In this document: positions 1-11,455 of the stretch, in pieces
Position numbering within the stretch: the first letter of the stretch is position 1
Layout of the letters: each line of letters begins with the position of its first letter
Source: Sperchopsis tessellata
Taxonomy: Eukaryota; Arthropoda; Insecta; Coleoptera; Hydrophilidae
Direction of reading: 5' to 3'
Length of the DNA stretch: 27,833 bases
NCBI GenBank assembly: GCA_033557685.1
Contig: JAWQRN010000609.1
Span: forward strand, 1 to 27,833
Program-made: the position numbers and the translations under genes
Notes under the pieces: model-generated
Databases searched by the model: none
What the model was told of the DNA's origin: nothing
The model's input: only the letters and a program-made list of their open reading frames with translations

Positions 1-1094
1 TTGCGCCACTGATAATACTATGCATACATGGTCTCATGCACAAATTTTTACACATTGCACATAAAATAGCGCAAGGATTATGTCTTTTTGCAGGCATGCA
101 ACGAGAAATGCTAGAAAATGTTCCCAAAATAACTACCACACTCTTTTCTTTCCAGAATAAAAATAAAACAATAATAATCAAACTTAGCATAAAACAAGTA
201 TGTATATATATATTACATCCCTAAGGTTCTCTAACATGCTACTCAAGCAATGATTTGAATACTGTGTATTGTAAGATAAGATAAGATAAGATGATATCCA
301 CAATCTTTTGGCTGATATTCGACAACGAAAATTAATTTCAAGTCAAAAATATCTTTCTCCTATCCCATGGATAAACTCCATGAACGGGAAGTAGACATAT
401 TTGGGTTACCATTTTTTGCTTAGATTTAAAAAATAAATACAATTTAAAATTTTGTTCGTAAGCAAAATATATATGCAACAAGAAATCATACGATCATACT
501 AGTTTGTAGCAATAACTGAAGCGTACTATAAATACGGACCTCAAATTGTGCACGGAAACGATACCTGCACATTGTTTTGCGACATAATCTTATTCACAGA
601 TAAGACGATTCGTCATAAAAGGACAGATACCTTAATTATGAAGAAAGAAAAATAAACATATCTCACTGATGTAGCAGTACCGACACTCTACAGACCATAG
701 TTGTAGAAAAAATGTGAAATATTTTGAGCTTTTTCTGTAAATAAAGAAACAATAGACAACGTGATAAGCTCTTGAAAAACAATAGCCTACACGAAGTATC
801 TCCGACGATATAACTAGGTCACAAAAATAGTATTTTTAAAAATTACAGAACAGTTAAATTTATTAACATATTGTGAACCGTATTATTCTTACATATCTGT
901 AAACGTTCTAAACAAAGATGCGTACTCACTTTTTTGGGATCGATCGGCCCACACGCTTAAATATGCAACTGCAAATAGACTCGATATAATTATTACATAC
1001 AACTATACTAGAACAACCTGATTTGTACATATATCCGCCAACAAATGAAAGAACACTAAAAAAAGCATTTACGTAATAAATAAATAAATACACC
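1..1094. other. AT-rich intergenic or intronic DNA, no gene seen
   Basis: Both strands are dense in stops and no open frame resembles a known protein. The only structure noticed is the short pentanucleotide run at 272-292. It may be intron of the MICALL-type gene whose exon lies at 18.4 kb, but nothing here proves that. Confidence 0.6.
272..292 (+). repeat. (TAAGA)n pentanucleotide tandem repeat
   Basis: About four perfect copies of TAAGA lie head to tail. Each unit junction creates a GATAAG-type GATA-factor core, so the run is a cluster of potential GATA sites. It may equally be a simple microsatellite; nothing around it indicates a promoter. Confidence 0.75.
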
Positions 1095-1289
1095 GATCTA
1101 TATCACGAAATCAAGAGACTGTGGAAACGACATAAAGTTATCACATTACCCATAATTACATATGCAACATGTATAGTTCCTAAGTCTTTAAAAACAATTA
1201 GAGCTCTTAATCAAATTGAGTGTTTATTATATGAAATTCTGAAGGTTATAATTATATAGACATATCGCGAGACAATTCATGAATTCTGA
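1095..1289 (+). pseudogene. LINE polyprotein C-terminal fragment
   Basis: One frame with a single internal stop reads through DLYHEIKRLWKRHKV, then TYATCIVPKSLK, then YEILKVIII and, after the stop, TYRETIHEF. This resembles the region after the reverse transcriptase in a group of insect non-LTR retrotransposons, where a W-K-x-x-K-V segment is followed by an 'xATGxVPxSLK' motif and a C-terminal 'TCRIVRKFL' motif. Here the ATG-x-V-P motif reads ATCIVP. The piece is about 65 codons, with nothing recognisable as RT core on either side, so it is an isolated remnant. The assignment rests on remembered family patterns and no search was run. Confidence 0.5.
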
Positions 1290-2323
1290 AAGAGCTGAGT
1301 TTGATCCTTATTTATCCGCCTGAGGCAATTCATCCAAGATATTTCTGAATAACCAGACATAATAATAATTGTATTTAAACAATCTACAATACAACCTGTT
1401 AACAATAATTAGTAATGCCGAAAAAACAAGTCGCAAATAAATACTTTTCTTTCCATAATATATAATAATAATATAGGCGAAAATACAAACTACACATTTG
1501 GCCAAACTGAAGAGGCAAAGATCAATCGTTCACTAAAAGAAAACGCCTGTTCTACCACTTAACCTCTTTCACCAACGCTCCTGTCACACATACAACAGTC
1601 ATAAATCAAATGAAAAACCAAGAAACACCATAAACTATTATTAACTCCTAACAACTGAAAATTCAATATGTTCAAACAAGGGCCGACAACAACAAAAACA
1701 ATGCGAGGCACATACACATTAACATTTAAAAAAAAAGCAGTAGTTGTCGTAATGGACACTGATTCTTATTTCAATAAAATGAAAAGTAATACATCAAAAA
1801 ACATTTTACCTTTTCAATCAACAATCGAACTGAACTAAAATTCACTTTTAGTTCAGCCGGAAGACAGTTGTGTAGATTACAGGTATTGTAACTAATAGAT
1901 CTCTTGAAAAATTAGTACCTTGTCTTATTGGAGTTTAACTTATTTTAATTTTTTTAAATTTATATGAACATGTTTATTTTAAGAATTTTTTTGTTGTATT
2001 TACCATTAATTCTGGGCATTGCTCTAATTTAATTACCACTGTAACTGCGATCATGCGCTATTATGTGAACTAAATAAAGGTTAATATTATTTTTATTCTT
2101 TCACTTACATATTTACAACCTAAAGTTTTCATAAAACTATCAATTATCTCATTTATACAAACTATATGAAACCAGTTATGTTTGAATTTACCTGTACCGT
2201 AATTTACTGTCCTGATTTATTTACCATAAATTGATAGCAAAATTACCCTAGCAAACGTTTTAAGGTAATCTTTCTAAATGAAAAATTTTAAGTTATATGT
2301 CAATAAGAATTCTGAAAAATTAA
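1290..2323. other. AT-rich DNA without a recognisable gene
   Basis: Open frames on the minus strand at 1308-1505 and 1559-1759 have low-complexity, lysine/tyrosine/isoleucine-rich compositions and no family resemblance, so they are taken as chance. A small perfect inverted repeat lies at 1830-1856. The tract is bounded by LINE scraps on both sides and may contain unrecognised LINE sequence. Confidence 0.5.
1830..1856. repeat. 11-bp perfect inverted repeat, 5-nt loop
   Basis: The arms CTGAACTAAAA (1830-1840) and TTTTAGTTCAG (1846-1856) are exact reverse complements around TTCAC. It could form a small hairpin or be the remnant of a transposon end. No associated open frame was seen. Confidence 0.8.
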
Positions 2324-2475
2324 ACTCCTCATTACGCTGATGATGTCATTCCAAGTCGCAGACGAATTTGTTAAAAACATTATAGATAAATTATTATAAT
2401 AGAGGAGTTACATTACCAGCTTCTAGAACATCATGATAAGCTCGGACTTAATATGAAGAAGTCGTGAAATTTAAG
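2324..2475 (+). pseudogene. LINE reverse transcriptase fragment with YADD box
   Basis: The frame beginning at 2330 reads HYADDVI, the RT motif C (Y/F-A-D-D) that carries two of the three catalytic aspartates. It is followed, after two stops, by EELHYQLLEHHDKLGLNMKKS, the helix region that normally follows motif C in non-LTR RTs (GLxMNxxKT). A frameshift just before the motif separates it from a short upstream piece. No fingers region or thumb is recognisable nearby. This is a dead fragment; the clade cannot be assigned from so little sequence. Confidence 0.6.
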
Positions 2476-4690
2476 AGTAATTAAAGTTTCCCTTAACAAC
2501 AAGAGCTGTAACGTTTTAATGAAGGAGTACTGTGCCTTACCTCTGTATCGCAGCTAGCTACAGAGCTGTGTTGACCTTATACCGAGATAAACAATTAAGT
2601 TCACGGTAAAAGAGCAGTAAAAATGCACAAGCCGTCTGTCGGTTCGAACATCAAAATAATTCAGTCATCATGAGGAAAGCAAGATGCTCTCGGTCGACCG
2701 ACCTTTCCAAAGAACGAATCACCCGACCGTAATACACTCACTGCAGTGAAAGATCGAAATTTTGCCGCATACAAATGGTCGTCACTCATTTGTTGCCGTC
2801 ATGGAAAATCTTAGCCCGTGGACAACAAAGTATTATATTGATATCGTTAAGACGAGATTCTTCCTACTTCACTGTTAGATAAACACATAACCAGAAACCT
2901 GTAACTATATAGCCGTACTTTAGTCTTATTTTATTTAATAATACCAGTTTGAGATATATATTGCCATTATAGATACTTCGTAGGTTAAATTGCTCTAGCA
3001 GATCATTTTACTGGTAACGCTCCGTTGAACCCACCTAATAGAAAGAAATCCCATAGTTCTCAAAATTCTGCGAAGATTTCTGTACCTTTCTTTTCCTCCT
3101 ACTCGCAATTTCTATTGCTATATTAACAACATTTCTTTCTAGATCATTTAAACTTTAGTAATGCAGAAGATTCTACCTTCGCGTGTAGACATCATTATGA
3201 GGGAGTATTTTCAACATAGAATGCATTCCAAATAACCCAAAAATTGCATATTAGTTAATCGTAGCACTTAGTAATCTACATATGCAACCATATTAACTAA
3301 TTAATTAATAAATTAAATAATAATACCAGAATTTCTTTTCAACAAATAAAATATCGATAAGAATAATATTAATAACCACTCACAACGGCATATCGAAGAC
3401 AGTAAAAATCTAGTTAAAGCACATTAAAAACTGTAAGATATCACACAAAAATCAACTACGGCATCTTGACTACAACTACAGGGCACGTACTATACTAACC
3501 TCCTACTTAATCATTTTATTTATTAAACAAAATATCGGGAATGTCAAGAAATCAATCAGAAAGATCAATTAACAAACTAACTCTTACAATGCTAAGCATC
3601 ATATTTTTCTTGTTGGCCATGGACTCAAAAGTAAAGAGTAAGAGGCAAACTTACATACTAAAATCACAAAAATAGATCAATACACTTAAAGCGTCTGTAT
3701 CATATAATGGTATCGTACATTATTTGGTTATTACTGCATATCCTAGAAAATTGTTTTAGATCGTCGTCTCAATGAAATTTTTAGAAATTTATGAGGGAGC
3801 TTATAATACTAACAAATTAATAATACAAGTGGCTCAGAACTCCTGAAGATGAACAAAAAATAGGTGAATTGAGACACACATGCACCATTAATAATGGATA
3901 ACTATAAATAACGAGCAACCTAGTATGCAATCCAAATGATCAATGTTTTCGAAACAAAATATCGAAATCATAGTACCTTTAGAATCACTTAATCTCACAT
4001 ATCCAATGCCACAAAATACAAAACTTTACAAAATTGTTTTACTATGTAGAGATGCTTCATAAGTTCAGGTGAAGAAGGAGGTATCAAATTTGATTAAAAG
4101 TATAAAGTAGATACGTATTTCAAAAACCTTTAAGGGCTGTAATAGCCTCTAGATTTGACAATAATATAAAGATTTCCTATATTCTAAATTGCAGAAAAAT
4201 TCGATAATTCAAGATATAGGCTAAATATAAATGACAGGACTTCAGCGAGAAAGGCCGCACAGTTCTATATAATGAAACTGGGAAGAAAATCAGGATCCTC
4301 TCAAAAATTGGAATTTAAATGCCTCATGACTTTATACACCTAATTAGAAGATATTAATGGGATAGAAGTAGTAGACAAAGCGAAGGAATCGCCAAAAATC
4401 AATGCAGTTTTGAATACACTATCAACAAATCGGCAAAATCTTCCTCTTTCTCTTGAACCACCTAACGCCATAAATAGTGGAATTTGAGAGGTCAATCGGA
4501 TTTTTATTTAGTACCCTTGTTATATATGCTTTTTAAGTATGTATGTTTATTGTAGATTTAGGGAAACATTATAAGGAAGTTTTGTACCTGTTTTATTTTT
4601 GAATAAATTAATATATAAATACAGGATTATTATTATTATTTAAAAAAGTACTATAAATATTCGTTTGCCCTTTTAACATGTCTCCTACGG
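2476..4690. other. Long tract without a recognised gene
   Basis: There are no coding-like open frames. The subregion of about 2540-2800 is visibly richer in G+C and CpG than its neighbours and may be the tail of an unidentified repeat. The remainder is AT-rich with homopolymer runs and simple TAAT-type stretches (for example 3298-3325). I saw no motif that assigns it to a transposon family. Confidence 0.5.
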
Positions 4691-4699
4691 AACAAATCA

Positions 4700-4940
4700 G
4701 AAGGCTCAACTCATTCCGCTGTTTCTTTAGAAGCGTTTGGTCATCCTGTGCTTTAACCTAACACAGGCAACCTTTTGCTCCCATCGAAGAATGTTCTGGT
4801 GGTCCGGCAATTCTGCTACGTACTTTCTTTGGAAAACACTCTCCACGGAAAGAATGGATAAACATATATTCCTAAACACAAAACGTTTTCTGCTGCATAG
4901 CCGCCGTTCTGCAATTGGATCTCGCACTTCGTTCAAAAAG
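4700..4940 (-). pseudogene. Possible helix-turn-helix (DUF4817-type) transposase scrap
   Basis: On the minus strand a short frame contains VESVFQRKYVAELPDHQNI followed by LRWEQK and then CVRLKHRMTKR. The pattern resembles the N-terminal helix-turn-helix region of DUF4817-type mariner-related proteins, in which 'V-x-V-Q-R-x-[FY]-R-x-x-[FY]' is followed by 'NIRRWYxQFxETG' and a basic GRP segment. The expected tryptophan is present, but the GRP segment is lost and no DDE domain follows. The piece also stands out as richer in G+C than its surroundings. Weak call; chance similarity is possible. Confidence 0.3.
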
Positions 4941-5254
4941 ACATCTGCACGCGCAAAAATTTAAATTTTAGATATTATCCTTCGTTAAGTGATTAGCACG
5001 AACAAATTCAAACTATAGCTAAGAAGTTATAACATTTAGAACCCGATGAATCAATAAGATTGTATTGTAGTAGAATATCTTTTCAGATCGAATCAAATTC
5101 ATTATATATAATTATTTTCTTCATAGATTGAAAAACGTGTTTGTTGGATATTATGAGTTTAATTCATGGTTTTCAACGGAATAGGTCTTCAGAGTAATCA
5201 ATATACGAATTGCTAAGAATTACATTCTGCAAACGAAAAATTTTATTTTGTTGT

Positions 5255-5757
5255 TTTAGCACTGGTTTTGACATGGTTGACCATAACTTGCTGGAGAAGC
5301 ATGACATTTATTGGGTTTGTTTAAAAATAAATGGAATTACATATAGATTTAATCTCCATAGTGAAGATGTTTTATTCCCACAAGGCTCAAAATTGGACAC
5401 TTTTTTATCCACCATAATGACCACCAAAATTTACCAGTACATAGCTCATTATTATGGTGACCGTGGATGATTTGAGACCCAAATCTCATGAAGTTGTTTG
5501 TTCCTTGCGTGAATGGTTTCCTGACAACATATTAAAATTCAGTGCAGATAATGTCCTTTCATGATAGTTAACAACTATTATTAAGAGATTCTCATCAACA
5601 TTTAGGTTGATGTGGATGGTAGTTTGGTTCAGCAAGTTTGCAGAGTTAATTTTGTATGCTACGCGAATACCAGAAACGTAATTATTTGTGAAATTTTAGG
5701 GATGGAATATCGCACTAGATATAGAGATCATTTGCTACCAAATTTTCCTAATTATAA
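5255..5757 (+). pseudogene. LINE reverse transcriptase fragment (CR1/L2-like)
   Basis: The frame contains FDMVDHNLLEKHDIYWVC, matching RT motif A of CR1/L2/jockey-type LINEs (AFDxVDHxxLLxKLxxYG), so the catalytic aspartate of motif A is present. It continues into HSEDVLFPQGS, a decayed form of the motif B strand (GVPQGS). A second frame resumes at about 5460 with LREWFPDNILKFSADN, resembling the 'WFxxNxLxLNxxKT' helix after motif C. A third, from about 5611, starts DVDGSLV, as in 'FLGxxVDxxLxW'. The YADD box itself is missing, and at least two frameshifts separate the pieces. Confidence 0.6.
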
Positions 5758-6282
5758 TTAGTTTAACAAAAGCGTATTTTATAGGGGAATTTGAGTTGAG
5801 TTCAATGCAATCTATTACGATCACTCTAAATCTGACTATTTTTAACGTTACAGTTATATCGTTGCCAGATTTGTAGCTATATTTAGACCAGACATAATTT
5901 CTTGGCATACTTTTAGAGCAGGACCGCCACTCTACTAAATCATATTGTGATTTGTGAATTTATTTTAAATCGTTTATTTACAAACTTAGTTTGTTGTAAT
6001 TGATAACTTTGGCAACATTGCAACCTCCTCTTTAAAGAAGAATATTTAAATAAAGTTCGTACAAAGTAGACATGGTGCATAGCATGAACAATTTAACATT
6101 TAAAAAATATTGTATTCTTCTGTCGTTTTGGTAACACACCACAGTTAGAATTTGTAAAATTACTTTATTATAACATATAATTTCCTTCACTAAAACTGTA
6201 TCACTCGATAGCATGTATAAATATGTATTTTAAATATTATAGAAAATATTTTATAAATATTAAATTAACTATTCTAAAAATA
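5758..6282. other. AT-rich spacer between two LINE fragments
   Basis: No open frame with a recognisable product was seen on either strand. The minus-strand frame at 6032-6214 is short and of random composition. Confidence 0.5.
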
Positions 6283-6881
6283 ATTAACAGCCAAGTAGAT
6301 GGAGAAAACCTAGAACAGGTCAGAGAATTTAAATATTTGAGATCGGTAATAGATAGCCAAGGGAAATACGATAGTGACATTAACATCTGTACAGATACTT
6401 TATAGTGCTATAAGAGGGGCATTCATGAACAAACGAGAAATTTCTAACGAGGCCTAACTAACAGTGTTTAAAACAATATACATGCCAATACTGACATATG
6501 GAAGTGAAACTTGGGTGACGAACACAAGCCAATAAACGAGGATCTAGGCGGCAGAAATGAAGTACCTAAGAAGAGAAGAAAGAGTCACAAAAAAGAATCC
6601 AAAACACAGATATAAGAGAGAGGCTCGGAATTACATCCGCACATAAGAAAATAGAAAATCGACAGATGAGATGGTTTGGACATATAAATAGAATGGGAAA
6701 CTACTGGCCAGTGAAACAAGTGTGGGAGGCGAGAGCTTGGGGAAGGGAATCAAGAAGAATACCACGGGAAACCTGGAACTACACAATCTCCAAACCGTTA
6801 AGAAGCAAAGGAAAGAGCTGGAAGCAGGCAACATAGTGTACAGCTAATAGGAAGGAGTGGATTGAGGTGTACAAGAAATAA
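6283..6881 (+). pseudogene. LINE ORF2 C-terminal region
   Basis: Several overlapping frames, broken by indels, give the order expected for the end of a non-LTR retrotransposon polyprotein. EFKYLRSVIDSQGKYDSDIN is the 'YLGSxI' segment after the RT. MPILTYGSETWVT (from about 6482) is the 'YGSETW' motif. QMRWFGHINRMGN (from about 6660) is the 'MRWxGHxxRM' segment. The piece ends with SWKQAT and, after a stop, NRKEWIEVYKK with a stop at 6879-6881. These motifs are typical of C-termini of many insect LINEs. The catalytic RT core is absent upstream, so this is a 5'-truncated copy, the usual outcome of target-primed reverse transcription. I infer that the element's 3' end lies shortly after 6881. 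Confidence 0.75.
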
Positions 6882-7839
6882 AAATGGGGAAAAAAGATTA
6901 AGAAAGAAGAAAGTAAGAAATTTACTTTTCAAGCAGATATTAATTTAAAGAATGCAAGTACGCAACTGGACGAAATACTTAATTTCTAGGGACAAAATAG
7001 GACAAAAGACACACAAACTCAAGGTCGAAATGTATCCTGAAAATAAAAGCTGTATAAAGCGGGTAAATCTGATACAACTGATGATATACTAACATAAAAG
7101 AGAACACTTCTAAATCTAAATTTTTGATTATAGAAACAGTTCTTCGGTACCTCGTCAGTGCAGTTATATAGTCTTGCAGCTCAGCTTACAAAATATCACT
7201 ATACATGGCCTCTATTTATCCTTACAACTACTATGCTTTCTTCTGATACATGCAATACCAAGGGGGTTCGTTGAACTCTCACAATTAATTTAGGAATTTA
7301 AGGGATTATAATCAGATACATTTGAATATGGTTTAATCAACTTTTATGTTATATATTAGCAGCAATAACACATACCGTGAACATTGACTTTTGTAAAGCT
7401 GTACGTGGTGCTGACATGTTTAGAAAAATTTGAACAAGTTGTTTCTCTATTTGTGGGTGCCAATTACATTGGTCAGACCGACGCCCCTTTAGTGTTAGAT
7501 ACAAAGAACATTTTAATTTTATTCCCAATAAGACCGGTATATCTAATTACGCCAGCTATATCGTCTCCATCAATCACGAACCTAATGCCTCCAATTCTTT
7601 CATAATTTATTTATATCCCAAAGATCAGAAGCTAAATATTACTGGTACTGCTGTTCCACGCACTTCAGTCTGTTGTTAACTTCAATGACACAGCCTCGTC
7701 ATTTATTTGATTATCAAATTTTTTTAGTTTTGCCTATTATCAGGTTTGTTTTTAGCCTTAAGATTACTTTTGTCTGGTAGAAACCGGTCGCATACTTTAC
7801 ACAATAGTAATTGTAGAAAGGCAATAGAATTTTATTTTT
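6882..7839. other. No recognised gene
   Basis: The stretch just after 6881 is probably the 3' untranslated part of the LINE. A plus-strand frame at 7384-7605 is open for 73 codons but has no family resemblance that I can name and no splice-site or promoter support. Confidence 0.45.
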
Positions 7840-8640
7840 AAAAATTATATTTAACATTAAACGAAAATCTACGATTGTAGTATGTGCATTTGGTTAATAA
7901 TAATTAGGTTGCAGATAATTTATCAGAAAAAACATTTCACGTATAGGGGCAAATTTGTCATTTTGTTGTTATGTGTATTGGTATTTTTATCAACGAACCT
8001 AATACATTTTGTTATTTTAATAAAACGAGCTCGACTCATTCTTTCAATATAGACAGTATGGTCAATAATATTTCTCCATAGATCTGAAACACTCAAGTTG
8101 TTGTCTTTATTGCCACCAATTAGTATAAGCAAACCTATGTATCCGTATATTTCAATGATGTTTGTAGTAAAAATGTTATTTTTTTATAGCTTTTTCATTT
8201 GTATTCGAAACAATAGCGGATATGATTTCATCGCTAAAAAATAATTAGAATGTTTCATTTATGGTGGCGATTTTAACATGCGGCTTCACTCCAGCTACAC
8301 GCACAACATTTTGAACTATTCATTTGGCTAGACGGGATGGTTTAGATAAAAATGCCCTACCTGTATTTGCTATAATTTCCTGCTCTTGGTTATTCTTTAT
8401 ATCATTGTCCTCTGAAACTACGTCTTCTGCACTTTCATTACAACAACATTTCTTCAGGCTGTCTCAACAAACACATAACCTCAATTCTATTTTCTATTTT
8501 ACTGTCATATTCTTCCATCTCTGAATCAATCTGGAAATTATTATCTAATTTTTCCATTATTGCTATAGCTTCTTCTTCTAATTCAGCTTGTGTGAATGCA
8601 CATTTAGCCTTTTTAACCCTAATGATATTTGATCAACTAA
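7840..8640 (-). pseudogene. piggyBac-like transposase, N-terminal part
   Basis: On the minus strand, going from 8640 downward, an acidic N-terminal region (for example AELEEEAIAIMEKLDN) is followed by LFFSDEIISAIVSNTNEKA, a good match to the 'FFxxxxxxxIVxxTN' start of the piggyBac DDE domain. Next come LILIGGNKDNNLSVSDLW and MSRARF, the highly characteristic 'SxxDLW' and 'MSRxRF' motifs. After a frameshift the reading becomes TIVDF, at the place where piggyBac has its first catalytic aspartate (VDE). Nothing recognisable follows, so roughly the last 60 percent of a usual 550-600-residue protein is missing, including the remaining catalytic residues and the C-terminal zinc finger. Internal stops confirm it is dead. 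Flanking TTAA targets could not be assigned reliably in AT-rich DNA. Confidence 0.75.
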
Positions 8641-10489
8641 AAACATAAATAATGCAAATGACAGCTAAAAAACAATTTAATATTAGAAAAGAAATGAAGG
8701 ATGGATATCAAATGAAACAATTGGCGCTATTTGGTAAACGTTAAGCATTTATGCTAATTTAATTCATGAATAGAAAATGTTACAACCAATACCAGCGGTG
8801 AACCCAGTGGCACATTCTAGCCTGATAGGTCACCAATTTTATAATATAATGGCATAGTATTGTATAATATCAACTGATTGTCTATTACTTACGACGTGAT
8901 AGTTCCATAGATATTTTAAAAAAATATAACACATTTAAATGTTTATACAACTAAATATGTGTTCGACGAACACTACTCTTTGTAGTTCTAGGGTTAGGAA
9001 CGTATAGGTAGTTAGTCGACGTATCAACGCGTATACATCTATATCTAACATCCTACGCATCAGATATTTGTGTCATACACCATGTCTGTAAACCTGTAAC
9101 TTACCTGGTGCGACTTATCTGGTATTAGTCCATGAATGGCTATGGTGTAGCAACGACGCTTTAATGTCAATCCTTTAGTTATATACTTATTAAAGCCGGA
9201 ACGTTGATAATAGTCTGATCACATCGTTATACTTTGGTTTGAGAGATATAAATAATACTCTTCGGTTCGCTTGTTTGTCTGTAAGGTAAGTCTAAAGCTC
9301 TACTAATGATTTATAGTCAATATGTCGGTGCCTAATGTAGTGTTAAAAATAAATATTATTTTAAAATTTGATTAACTATCTCATGATAAAATCTCGAATA
9401 ACAACAGCTAGTTTGTTCGCTAATTGACAAATCATTTATGGATGTGTGTCATTACCAGATACCGTTTTTTAAATTAAAGATAATGTTTGTAGATGAGAAG
9501 CATGTAGCAATCAATTTTGAGGCAATATAGTGCTGCACACATTTATTATGTCTAATCATGTCACTTTGACAAGGTATGTACAAATATTTTAGAACTAATT
9601 TGCTAGTTCGATGACCTATTAATAATTTGCATTAATTTAAACCATATGGCTACTTTTTTTTGATTTTCGTATTTTTAATTAATTAATAGGAAAGCTCTAC
9701 ACACAATATGATGATTGAAAGAGGGAACGAGTAAATAAAATGTGCTAGAACAATACTAAGAGAAAATCGCATTTTAAAGTCTTAAAGCAACTTATTTTTA
9801 TCATTAAGAAAGATAAACAAAAAATTTACAAAATATAATACAACTTTATACCTACTTAAAGAGATAACACTTAAACATTCACAATGCTTTTAAATTAAAA
9901 AAAAAGACAAATCCCATTCTCAGTTAATCTAGTCTTGCAGTTTCCAATTTAGGTTTGTTCCATTATTATTTTTGTATTGAAATTAAATTATGTTTATTTA
10001 TTGTAAATTATACAAATTATTTCAAATTTGTTTTACTTTCGCACTGAGTTTCACTCAGTATTGTTTAAAACAAACATATTTTAACAAATCAGATCTATTT
10101 AGATACTAAAAATAATAATAACATTTCTTGCATTACATATATAAGGAAAACGGAACTGCATCTCAAAAAATAAAGCAAATGTGGGTTTTCAAGTTTAAAT
10201 TAAAAAAAAATGTAATAGATGAATCTGGTAAGTTTCCCGAAGTTTCCGGGAAAGTTACATTGACGACTGCAATTCTCTCGAAGATGTTGTTAAGCTTCAA
10301 AAATTATTTCTAAGCTTACTATTACTTGAGGTTTGCTTCGAATATTGTCATCTTCTTAAATAGATCGTAATGTATTTGTCAATTTTTAAGTTAATATTTG
10401 AAATCAATATTTGACTTGTTTACCTATTAAATTTAACCATTATCGATCAGTTAATTTAGATATTAATACCTATGTAATGCTATAATTTT
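8641..10489. other. Long tract without a recognised protein
   Basis: The only pointed signal is the TATA box and splice donor at about 9247-9291. The block 8940-9300 is richer in CpG and more complex than its surroundings. A plus-strand frame at 10128-10313 is lysine-rich with no family match. Confidence 0.45.
9247..9291 (+). promoter_or_regulatory. Candidate TATA promoter with 5' splice donor
   Basis: TATAAATA (9247-9254) is followed about 30 nt later by a pyrimidine-rich stretch where a start site would fall, and then by AAG|GTAAGT with the exon/intron boundary at 9285/9286, a perfect metazoan donor. Together this could be a short non-coding first exon, or the promoter and leader of a retroelement LTR. 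There is no recognised downstream partner exon. Both motifs can arise by chance in AT-rich DNA, so this is only a candidate. Confidence 0.25.
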
Positions 10490-10949
10490 TCACCTTCTAA
10501 ATTTGGTATCGTCTTTGTCTCTCCATAGACGATCCAACTTCAGAGATAAGTATTCATTATTATCAGAGTCATAAGATATTTTAAGCGTTGCAGTAATTTC
10601 TGGTGTGAATCTAGTTAATACCCACTTTTCATGAAGATTCTGTGATGATTTCAATAAAGGAATTATTTTCACAATCTTCTGAAAATTCGTTACCAATACT
10701 CATGCTGCCCTTCTCAGGGTGGACGGTCGTCTGTGTCGTTCACTTCTAGCTAGAAATCAAAAACATCTCACTTTTGCAAATTCTGCAATTCAAATATTCA
10801 TATATTTGCAATTCATAACTAGAATTCTTTAGCTAATTCTGGAACAATGTATAGAATGACATTTTAATTCTCTTTCGACCTTTACTTTATATTTCACGGG
10901 GAGCTGGAGTAAACTATGTATACGAGTTAATACCCACCTATATAGAGTC
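10490..10949 (-). other. Unassigned region next to BEL/Pao remnant
   Basis: A 68-codon minus-strand frame (10490-10696) of more complex composition than chance frames nearby contains HEKWVLTRFTPE and LKLDRLWRDKDD. I cannot name its family. It lies where the 3' untranslated region or LTR of the BEL/Pao element would be expected. A 13-bp identity, GTGGGTATTAACT on the minus strand, occurs both here (near 10610-10622) and near 10929-10941. Confidence 0.3.
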
Positions 10950-10959
10950 GATGGACGAA

Positions 10960-11272
10960 AAACAGTTTTCACTAAGATCGTAGCATTGCCTAAGTTACAT
11001 CGTGGACAACTTGGTCTGAACCAGGATTAACATTGATGTTGCGTTCAAGCTTCCAATTCAAAGTGGGCGGTGTTCTGGTCAGCTAACAAAAGCAAAAATT
11101 CAATGTGCAGATTAGCAGATTGAGGTCTCCATTTCCGTTCTTTTTGTAAATTATGCAGGTACTCTATATCCCAATGTTTCCAGAATTTTTAGACTACTTT
11201 ATTTAAAAATTACCACCGCGATAATGCAGCTGGTTTTAGATCAAATAAGTTTTCTTCCGCTGGGGGCTGTAG
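10960..11272 (-). pseudogene. BEL/Pao integrase C-terminal segment
   Basis: Reading downward from 11272: EENLFDLKPAALSRW, a stop, then FWKHWDIEYLHNLQ and KERKW, matching the 'LSRWQ...FWxRWxxEYLxxLQxRxKW' segment of BEL/Pao integrases. A second frame gives TLNWKLERNINVNPGSDQVV, the 'PLxWxLGRVxxVxPGxDGxVR' segment that ends the polyprotein. This domain contributes to DNA binding in the integration complex. At least two frameshifts and several stops are present. At its upper end it abuts the integrase zinc-binding segment directly, without the DDE core. Confidence 0.75.
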
Positions 11273-11455
11273 CAGTTGTTGACCGGCGTGTAAATACAAG
11301 CGATAGTAATGATCAGTGAAATACGAATTTGTTGGTAATAATATAGAATGTTTGGACTGTAAAATCATAGTGGAGTATTGAAGTCTATTTCCAACAAGAA
11401 AAATTCCCTTTTCGTTTATGAAGGGATGGAGCGGAATGAGCAAACTTTTCCATTA
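11273..11455 (-). pseudogene. BEL/Pao integrase N-terminal zinc-binding segment
   Basis: The open frame contains PFINEKGIFLVGNRLQYS, then SKHSILLP, then YRLYLHAGQQLL. These match the 'PFxDxxGLLRVGGRLxxS...KHPILLPxxHxxT...HxxxLHAGxQLL' region immediately before the catalytic core of BEL/Pao integrases. The frame is intact over about 70 codons, but one zinc-ligand histidine region reads FTDHYYRLYLH and is partly altered. The next residues belong to a segment that is normally about 200 residues further on, which places a deletion junction at about 11270. Confidence 0.75.

Noticed and set aside
2336..2346. Second hammerhead core at CTGATGATG
   Set aside because: It is the Ala-Asp-Asp codons of an RT YADD box; no GAAA box follows at a suitable distance.
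2640..2800. CpG-richer block as a gene or RNA
   Set aside because: No open frame, no stem structure and no recognisable RNA motif; it is probably part of an unknown repeat.
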